From positions 1 to 19,982 of the forward strand of contig NZ_CP077373.1 of NCBI RefSeq assembly GCF_019048525.1: a stretch of 19,982 nt of DNA, given 5' to 3'. Each line of letters starts with the position of its first letter. Within the stretch, counting starts at the first letter, position 1. Both the position numbers and the translations under genes were made by a program. A model generated the notes under the pieces. The model saw only the letters and a program-made list of their open reading frames with translations. It searched no databases and was not told the DNA's origin. Positions 13,821 to 19,982 of this stretch are shown piece by piece. The DNA comes from Acinetobacter lwoffii (GTDB lineage: Bacteria > Pseudomonadota > Gammaproteobacteria > Pseudomonadales > Moraxellaceae).

Positions 13821-13877
13821 TTCCCTCAAGCAGGGTACGTAGTCGCGTGCTCTGCTTTTACAAAATGGAGCTACGCT

Positions 13878-13928
13878 ATGTTTTCCCGTCATAAAGTTCT
13901 TTATTTATATATCTTTTGCTGCTCATAA
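13878..13928 (+). CDS. Possible leader peptide ORF, copy 2
   Basis: Same 16-codon ORF as at 3887. Confidence 0.4.
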   Translation: MFSRHKVLYLYIFCCS

Positions 13929-13940
13929 CTAGGAGCAGAC

Positions 13941-14321
13941 ATGTATCTTTCTCTTTTATCAATTGCTCTCGGTTCTGTAATCGGTGCCTGGCTTCGTTGG
14001 GGCATAAGTCTAAGATTTAATAGCGTATTTGAAAATATTCCTTTCGGGACAGTGATTGTTAACTTAATCGGTGCTTTTATTATTGGATTAGCTGTATCAT
14101 TTTTTTCAAATAGCTCAATAAGCCCTAATTATAAGTTATTCGTTGTGACAGGCTTCTGCGGTGCTTTAACGACCTTTTCAACATTTTCAGTTGAAATTGT
14201 TGCGTTGCTACAAGCTTCAAAGTTTGAATATGCTATCTCAACAATAGCCATCCATGTAATAGGTTCATTAATCTTTACAGTACTAGGAATACTTTCCTAT
14301 CAATTTTTCACTAATCATTAA
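13941..14321 (+). CDS. crcB: Fluoride channel CrcB, copy 2
   Basis: Identical to the gene at 3950. Confidence 0.97.
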   Translation: MYLSLLSIALGSVIGAWLRWGISLRFNSVFENIPFGTVIVNLIGAFIIGLAVSFFSNSSISPNYKLFVVTGFCGALTTFSTFSVEIVALLQASKFEYAISTIAIHVIGSLIFTVLGILSYQFFTNH

Positions 14322-14347
14322 TAATCTAAATATTAGAAGGTAAAACA

Positions 14348-14872
14348 ATGACTTTTAAAAATGTTAAAGCAGGTACTAATCCACCAGATGACTTTAATAG
14401 CATCATCGAAATCCCGGCAAATGCTAAACCCATCAAGTATGAAGTGAATAAAGAATATGATGCTTTATTGGTTGATCGCTTTCTAAGTACAGCAATGTCA
14501 TATCCGTACAATTACGGTTATATTCCTCAAACATTAAGCGAGGATGGTGATCCCTTAGATGTATTTGTAATAGCTCCCCATGCGGTTGCTGTAGGATCAG
14601 TAATTCGCAGCAGACCTGTCGGAGTCATGTATATGGAAGATGAAGCCGGTATTGATGCAAAGATCATTGCTGTACCTCATTCTAAGCTCACACCTCTATA
14701 TAACAATGTTGAAGATCTGAGCGACCTCCCTCAGCTTCAATTAGATCAAATGAAACATTTCTTTGAACATTATAAAGACTTGGAAAAAGGTAAATGGATG
14801 AAATTTAATGGTTGGGGTAATGTAGAAGAAGCCAGACAGGAGATTCTAAAATCTATCCAAGCATACAAATAA
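14348..14872 (+). CDS. ppa: Family I inorganic pyrophosphatase, copy 2
   Basis: Identical to the gene at 4357; its terminator is at 14880-14908. Confidence 0.97.
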   Translation: MTFKNVKAGTNPPDDFNSIIEIPANAKPIKYEVNKEYDALLVDRFLSTAMSYPYNYGYIPQTLSEDGDPLDVFVIAPHAVAVGSVIRSRPVGVMYMEDEAGIDAKIIAVPHSKLTPLYNNVEDLSDLPQLQLDQMKHFFEHYKDLEKGKWMKFNGWGNVEEARQEILKSIQAYK

Positions 14873-14914
14873 TTTAGATAAAAGGGACCCAAATCTGAGG
14901 TCCCTTTTTATGCT

Positions 14915-14942
14915 ATTTAACATAATGGCGGTTATACGAAGT
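14915..14942 (-). other. pdif site, XerD/XerC orientation, copy 2
   Basis: Same as at 4924, closing the second copy of the module. Confidence 0.9.
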
Positions 14943-15131
14943 ACACTTGTATATTAACTTAAATATCAATTACTTAAAAAATTAATCCTGATCATAAAAA
15001 CCGCAAAAAGCCGATTTTGAAACAAGTTGGCTTTTTTATGAGCGGTTTTGATACTTCTTGCCAATAAAATTGTTTAAAAAATAGTCAATTTTGCGATTTT
15101 TTAAATTTTATCAATGCTTGAATGCTTAAAA

Positions 15132-15154
15132 TTATCCACATTTTTTGTGGATAA
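15132..15154. other. Facing DnaA boxes, copy 2
   Basis: Same as at 5141; the nested inverted repeat before it is at 14997-15049. Confidence 0.55.
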
Positions 15155-15334
15155 AATTTAGGCTATTTTGTACGCTTTAGCTCACATCAATCTCGGCCCT
15201 TTGCGGCTATCCGGCATACTGGAATTTTCTTATGATGGGTACATAGAGAACAGGATGTTCCAAATAACAAGAATAAGAAAGATCGCACCAGGAACGTGAG
15301 GTAAGACAGGAGTCATACCTAGCAACCCAATATG

Positions 15335-15364
15335 AAAAACCCCGGCAGGATGCCGGGGTTTTTT
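15335..15364 (-). terminator. higBA terminator, copy 2
   Basis: Same hairpin as at 5344. Confidence 0.93.
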
Positions 15365-15378
15365 ATTATCTAAACTTT

Positions 15379-15651
15379 TTAAATTAGGGTTGGATGGGCA
15401 TCCAGAATGCGAATTAGAGTCGCTGCAGGGCCAGTCGGATAGCGACGACCTTGCTCCCAGTTTTGCAGGGTTCTCGCGCTGATATGCAAACGTGCAGCAA
15501 ATTCTGCCTGGGTTAAGCCAGTTTTCTCACGTACTTCCTTAATATCCGGCAATTCAAGCTCTGTGACTCGACTTGCCTTTATCTCATTACGTTTGATAGC
15601 ACCAGCTTCTTTAATTGAAGCAACCAGGTCATCAAATAAGCTGTTATCCAT
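15379..15651 (-). CDS. higA: HigA-like antitoxin, copy 2
   Basis: Identical to the gene at 5388, with the same 8-bp overlap with the toxin. Confidence 0.9.
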   Translation of the reverse strand: MDNSLFDDLVASIKEAGAIKRNEIKASRVTELELPDIKEVREKTGLTQAEFAARLHISARTLQNWEQGRRYPTGPAATLIRILDAHPTLI

Positions 15652-15964
15652 GAAATTGCTCCTTCACTAATTGACGCAGGATCGAGGTCTCTTTATCAGT
15701 CAGATTGTCTTTCACAGACTTTGGATAAGCTACCAAGAAAAAGATCTGATCATCTTCTGTGACCCAATAGTAGATCACACGGATACCGCCACTTTTACCC
15801 TTGTTACCTTGAGCACAACGTACTTTACGAATACCTCCGCCATTCTTGATTAAGTCGCCCTTATCAGGCTGTACCAAGAGATCTTGCTGGAGCTGACGAT
15901 ACTCTTTATCACTCACAAGTTCTTTGATTTGCTTGGTAAAAATACTGGTTTCAATGAATAACAT
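15644..15964 (-). CDS. higB: HigB-type toxin, copy 2
   Basis: Identical to the gene at 5653; promoter and operator at 15986-16014. Confidence 0.9.
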   Translation of the reverse strand: MLFIETSIFTKQIKELVSDKEYRQLQQDLLVQPDKGDLIKNGGGIRKVRCAQGNKGKSGGIRVIYYWVTEDDQIFFLVAYPKSVKDNLTDKETSILRQLVKEQFHG

Positions 15965-16108
15965 AGGTTGAAGTACGTCAATGGCGTATAAGAATTTTAG
16001 CAGTTCTAAAACAAAAAGACGAGAACTATGAAATCTCGTTTTTGTGTAATCTGTATTATATTAATTTGAAATGAAACTTTATTATTATATTTTTAAGGGG
16101 AATAAATT

Positions 16109-16708
16109 ATGAGTAATTATATAGACTGCTCATGTAACGGAGATAATGAAAATTGCTTTAGATGTTATGGCTCAGGACGAATTAATCTGAATGAATTAGA
16201 CCCAATATTACCTATAAAAATTTTGCAAAATCCAAAATTGGAACTTGAAAAAAATTTCAATCATGAAACTTATGTAGTGACTAAAGATGAAAATGGAGAA
16301 ATACAAAAAAAAATATTAGTTCAATGTAAAATTTGTGCAAATCAAATCGAAAAAGATATTTTCAAGGAGCATTTAATTACATGTAAAAAAAATAAAATTC
16401 CTCTAAAAAAACCTATATATAATGAAAAAAAAGAATTTTGGATAAAAAATAGAAGGGGAAAGCTAGTCTGTATCGTTATATGTAATATATGCAATAGAAG
16501 AGTGAATAAAGAAAATCTAAAAAAACATATGCTAAAAGTACACTTCCAAGTTAAACATTTAAATAAAAGTAGCCTACAAGTTTCTTCAGAACAATATGAT
16601 GATGTTATTCAAGATAGAATGAATGACGATGCTACAAAATTATATGCACATTCCTATAGAGAGAATGGACGGTTTGGATCTCACCCAGAACATGATGATC
16701 ATGAATAA
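16109..16708 (+). CDS. Zinc-cluster protein of unknown function, copy 2
   Basis: Identical to the gene at 6118. Inverted repeats follow at 16948-16998 and 17076-17129. Confidence 0.85.
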   Translation: MSNYIDCSCNGDNENCFRCYGSGRINLNELDPILPIKILQNPKLELEKNFNHETYVVTKDENGEIQKKILVQCKICANQIEKDIFKEHLITCKKNKIPLKKPIYNEKKEFWIKNRRGKLVCIVICNICNRRVNKENLKKHMLKVHFQVKHLNKSSLQVSSEQYDDVIQDRMNDDATKLYAHSYRENGRFGSHPEHDDHE

Positions 16709-17153
16709 GATTTCTACTAAGCTCTATAATATACTTTCTGTTCAATAATTTTTAACGTGGATGCCGCTCTACAAGGTTTTTTAGCCAATTTTAAGAAAGG
16801 CTTATTAGAAGAATTTATCAATTTTTTAGACGTATGGTTTCTGAGTTAGAAAGTCGCTGTATTGATTCTATCAAATTTTTCAGTAACTTCCGAATCCTAA
16901 TGTTTCGCTTTATGGCAAAAAATAGAGTGAACTCGATAAAAAAATGAAACCCTCTAATTCTTGTTTTAATTATTTTTCTAACTAAGAATTAGAGGGTTAA
17001 TTTCTTTACCTCTGGAGTTTTATAATTATTGTTATAAAATTTATTAAATCACTTATTGCTCAAATAATCCTCACAATCTGATCATTTACTCATGGATAAG
17101 TGTGATGGAAATCACAAAAACGATCAGATCTAAAAATCACACAATTACACTAT

Positions 17154-17345
17154 TTATGATGAGCGAATTGCTCTTTTAATTTTCTGATCAGTCTTGTATT
17201 GCGACAAAGCATAGACCGCCCAGATGGCAGCCGGGATCCAACCTAAAACTGTAATCTGAAGTAGCAAACAAATGATGCCTGCAAATGGTCGTCCTATGGT
17301 GAAAAACAGCAGCCATGGAAAAATTAAAGCAATTAGCAATCTCAT
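17154..17345 (-). CDS. YqaE/Pmp3-like membrane protein, copy 2
   Basis: Identical to the gene at 7163. Confidence 0.75.
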   Translation of the reverse strand: MRLLIALIFPWLLFFTIGRPFAGIICLLLQITVLGWIPAAIWAVYALSQYKTDQKIKRAIRSS

Positions 17346-17374
17346 TTCAAATTCCTATGTATCTTTTCAAAAAA

Positions 17375-17656
17375 TTAATAATTAACTGCCGGCAGATCAA
17401 ACAGCTTACGATCTCTTTCATCCGTTAAATACTTATCCATCTGAGCAATTAATTTAGCTCTGGCTTGTTCATCATCTTCTGTGATTTTTAACATGCAGGA
17501 TCCGATTAAAATCTTACGTCTGGTATCGTCCTTTCTTGCCTGTTCTTTCTCTTTGGCTCGTTCTCTTGCTACTGCTGCCTGTCTTTGAGCCTTTAACTGC
17601 TTTAGCTTTTCTTCCTGTGCCTTGATTTTGCTGTCTAGTGTTTCAGTAACGCTCAT
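17375..17656 (-). CDS. MobC-like protein, copy 2
   Basis: Identical to the gene at 7384, same start choice. Confidence 0.7.
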   Translation of the reverse strand: MSVTETLDSKIKAQEEKLKQLKAQRQAAVARERAKEKEQARKDDTRRKILIGSCMLKITEDDEQARAKLIAQMDKYLTDERDRKLFDLPAVNY

Positions 17657-17695
17657 TAATCCAATACCATCATCCTGGGAAACCATCCCTAACAT

Positions 17696-17781
17696 AAGCG
17701 CACTTGAATATGTATTCAAGGTGCTATATGTATAGTAATGTTTTCCTCGAAGAGCGCACTTATGCAAACTTCGTTTGCAAG
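17696..17781 (-). other. oriT with two nic-like sites, copy 2
   Basis: Same as at 7705. Confidence 0.85.
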
Positions 17782-17865
17782 TACGATTGGGGAGTCCCCA
17801 ATACCCCGACAACCGTATCCACGGTTGTATTTCACTACGTGAAAATTTAAAAGCGAAAAACAGGC

Positions 17866-19302
17866 ATGGCGATTTACCACTTTTCAGTCAAAACCGTAGC
17901 ACGATCAGCAGGGCGTTCCGCCACTGCTGCAATCGCCTATCGGGCCGGTGAAAAGATCTATTGTGAACGTGAAGGCCGAGAACATGACTACAGCCGAAAA
18001 ACCGGTGTGGAATATAAAGAAATTTATTTACCCAAAGACGCACCAGAGCATTTAAAAAACCGGGAAAGACTCTGGAATGAAGTAGAACAACGAGAAACCC
18101 GAAAAAACTCGACAGTTGCGCGGGAATTTGAAATCGCTTTTCCAAATGAATTAAATCAGGAACAACGCCTGGCCATGCTCGAAGAATTATGTGCCAGCAT
18201 CGTGGAAAGACATCAGGTAGCAGTCGATGCCTGTATTCATGCACCGCATACCGGATCCGGCAGTGATGAGCGCAATTATCACGCCCATATCCTAATGAGC
18301 ACACGTAAACTTACGCCAGAAGGTTTTACAGAGAAAACCCGGGAACTCGATCAGAAACACAGTGGAGAAATCGATCACTGGCGTGAACACTTTGCCGATA
18401 TCTGCAATGTGCACCTGGATCTGGCCGGATCCACAGCCCGGGTCGACCACCGCAGCTACAAAGACCAGGAGAATGGCCTGGAAGCCACCCTGCACGAAGG
18501 ACCGAAAGTCACCGAACTACGTAGAAGAGGCATCGAAACCGAAATCAGCCGAAGCAATGATGAAATCAAACAGAGAAATCAGGCTCAGTTGCAATACGAC
18601 AAAAATATGGACGTTCTAATTGCTGAAAATGAGATAAAACTCAGCACATTGAAAACAGAACAGCAGATCCAAATCAAGAATAGCGCTAAAACGCCACCAA
18701 TTGACGAAAAATCCCTGTTTGAGGAAAAACAGAGGGAAACCCTTGGCAAAGTGCTAAAACGCGAAATCAGCGCAAAAGACGCGAATCTAGACCTGGATTT
18801 CATGCAGCAGCATCTAGAGAAGGCCGAAATAACCCTGACCAAGCACCACAAACATCAAAACGAGTTCAATCAGCAGCTTGCCCAGGAGATCGTGAAAAGC
18901 GGACTCAAGCAAAGTCATGACAAATTGCAAAGCCTGGTCGATCAACACAACGAATTAACCCAGAACAAACCCTTACTGTTTGGAAAAAAAGCCTGGGAAG
19001 CCCAACGTGATGAGATCTACCAGGAACACAAAAAGCTGAAAGGTCAGCATGAACACCAGAAAAAACATGGTGTGAAGGATTTATTGGAGAATAAAAAGTT
19101 CAAAGAACATGCCTGGAAGCAGTACCAACAACAACATCCGGCCAAAGCCAAGCAATACCAGACTCTATACCCATCCTATCAAGTCATTAAAAAATGTGTG
19201 GATGAGATCAAAGCAGAACAACAGATGAAACTCAGACAAGAACAACAGCTCAAAGCACAGCAACATGCGCCTAAAATGAAATCTCGTGGCATGAGTCGAT
19301 AA
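17866..19302 (+). CDS. mobA: MOBQ relaxase MobA, copy 2
   Basis: Identical to the gene at 7875. The GAGCGA repeats follow at 19306-19580 and the 11-bp inverted repeat at 19522-19597. Confidence 0.95.
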   Translation: MAIYHFSVKTVARSAGRSATAAIAYRAGEKIYCEREGREHDYSRKTGVEYKEIYLPKDAPEHLKNRERLWNEVEQRETRKNSTVAREFEIAFPNELNQEQRLAMLEELCASIVERHQVAVDACIHAPHTGSGSDERNYHAHILMSTRKLTPEGFTEKTRELDQKHSGEIDHWREHFADICNVHLDLAGSTARVDHRSYKDQENGLEATLHEGPKVTELRRRGIETEISRSNDEIKQRNQAQLQYDKNMDVLIAENEIKLSTLKTEQQIQIKNSAKTPPIDEKSLFEEKQRETLGKVLKREISAKDANLDLDFMQQHLEKAEITLTKHHKHQNEFNQQLAQEIVKSGLKQSHDKLQSLVDQHNELTQNKPLLFGKKAWEAQRDEIYQEHKKLKGQHEHQKKHGVKDLLENKKFKEHAWKQYQQQHPAKAKQYQTLYPSYQVIKKCVDEIKAEQQMKLRQEQQLKAQQHAPKMKSRGMSR

Positions 19303-19684
19303 ACAGAGCGAGTGTCTACGAGCGAACTGAAAAAATTCGCCCCTTTCTTTCCCTGATTACAAGCTCCCTATCCATCCATCACCTGCATGGCAGAGCATCC
19401 CGCATGGGTGCGAACTTTCCAAATTGGCTTCCCAAACCGAGCGAAGTGAGTAAAAAAGCTCATGAGCGAAGCGAATTCCGAGCTGCTTTTGCTTTTTCTT
19501 AAATTCACGAGAATATGAACCAAAAATTGCCCCGACGAATCGAGCGAAAGCGAGATTCAATAGAGTTTGAGCGAAGCGAAAACCAAGGGCAATTTTTCAT
19601 GAAATATGCTTTTAATTATTTTTAAGCTTTTAAATGCTTTTAGATAGCCTGTAAACCTGAATTTATAAGGCTTTGAGAGATTAT

Positions 19685-19772
19685 AAAACGAGGTTTACCT
19701 TGCATTAAAACGAGGTTTACCTTGCATTAAAACGAGGTTTACCTTGCATTAAAACGAGGTTTACCTTGCATT
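19685..19772 (+). repeat. Four 22-bp iterons, copy 2
   Basis: Same array as at 9694. In a circle these are the iterons in front of the rep gene that is cut by the window start. Confidence 0.95.
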
Positions 19773-19827
19773 AAGCGAGTTGATAATATAACCTCGTCTT
19801 ATTGACTTAAAAATATAAATTTTTCAT

Positions 19828-19982
19828 ATGAAAACCGAACTAATTGTCAAAGATAACGCTTTAATTAATGCTAGTTATAACCTTGATCTAGTAGAACAAC
19901 GATTAATTCTTTTAGCTATCGTTGAAGCCAGGGAATCAGGTAAAGGGATAAATGCTAATGATCCATTAACAGTTCATGCTGA
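19828..19982 (+). CDS. repB: Rep_3 initiator, 3' end cut by window edge
   Basis: First 51 codons plus two bases of the initiator. Joined to the start of the window it restores the full 307-residue frame without a break. Confidence 0.95.
   Translation, partial: MKTELIVKDNALINASYNLDLVEQRLILLAIVEARESGKGINANDPLTVHA

Larger units (their letters stand above)
9992..19982. repeat. Plasmid unit, copy 2
   Basis: Second complete unit, same orientation. It carries nothing that is absent from copy 1. Most likely an artefact of assembling a circular replicon; a genuine head-to-tail dimer is possible. Confidence 0.97.

Noticed and set aside
1..19982. Antibiotic-resistance genes or insertion sequences
   Set aside because: None seen: no transposase, no terminal repeats with target duplications, and no known resistance protein among the frames.

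Overview
The window is two head-to-tail copies of one 9,991-bp circular plasmid (2 x 9,991 = 19,982). Every gene recurs at +9,991 with an identical translation. The last bases (..TTCATGCTGA) run into the first bases (AAGTTATATC..) exactly as the sequence reads through the internal junction at 9991/9992. The biological unit is therefore a ~10-kb circle opened inside its replication gene. Either an assembler unrolled it twice or it is a true dimer; the sequence alone cannot say. The host is very probably Acinetobacter: the Rep_3 initiator with 22-bp iterons, the partner DNA-binding protein behind it, two XerC/XerD pdif sites of Acinetobacter type, the SulP gene and the low GC all fit plasmids of that genus.

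Layout of one unit. (1) Replication: A+T-rich stretch, four perfect 22-bp iterons (9694-9781), Rep_3 initiator (9837-10760), then a helix-turn-helix/coiled-coil replication-associated protein (837-1373) and a strong terminator. (2) A pdif-bounded accessory module (1593-4951): a SulP anion transporter and a small unknown protein on the minus strand; divergently, a fluoride riboswitch followed by a possible 16-codon leader ORF, the fluoride channel crcB and a family I inorganic pyrophosphatase. (3) A gene-poor ~500-bp stretch with large inverted repeats and a perfect pair of facing DnaA boxes. (4) A higBA-type toxin-antitoxin operon on the minus strand. (5) A very A+T-rich gene for an unrecognised protein with three zinc-binding-like Cys/His clusters. 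(6) A spacer with hairpins and a CRP-like palindrome. (7) Mobilisation: a Pmp3/YqaE-like membrane protein and a MobC-like protein on the minus strand, an RSF1010-type oriT with two nic-like sites, and a MOBQ relaxase on the plus strand. (8) A repeat-rich spacer leading back to the iterons.

How it works together: Rep plus iterons replicate the plasmid, HigBA stabilises it, and MobA/MobC plus oriT let it be mobilised by a helper. The cargo is best read as a fluoride-defence cassette. Fluoride sensed by the riboswitch would raise CrcB, which exports F-, and Ppa, a housekeeping enzyme that fluoride poisons. SulP and the 69-residue protein travel in the same pdif module. The most interesting new reading is the expression platform of the riboswitch. 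Its hairpins appear to gate a leader ORF whose translation may be needed to open the crcB ribosome-binding site.
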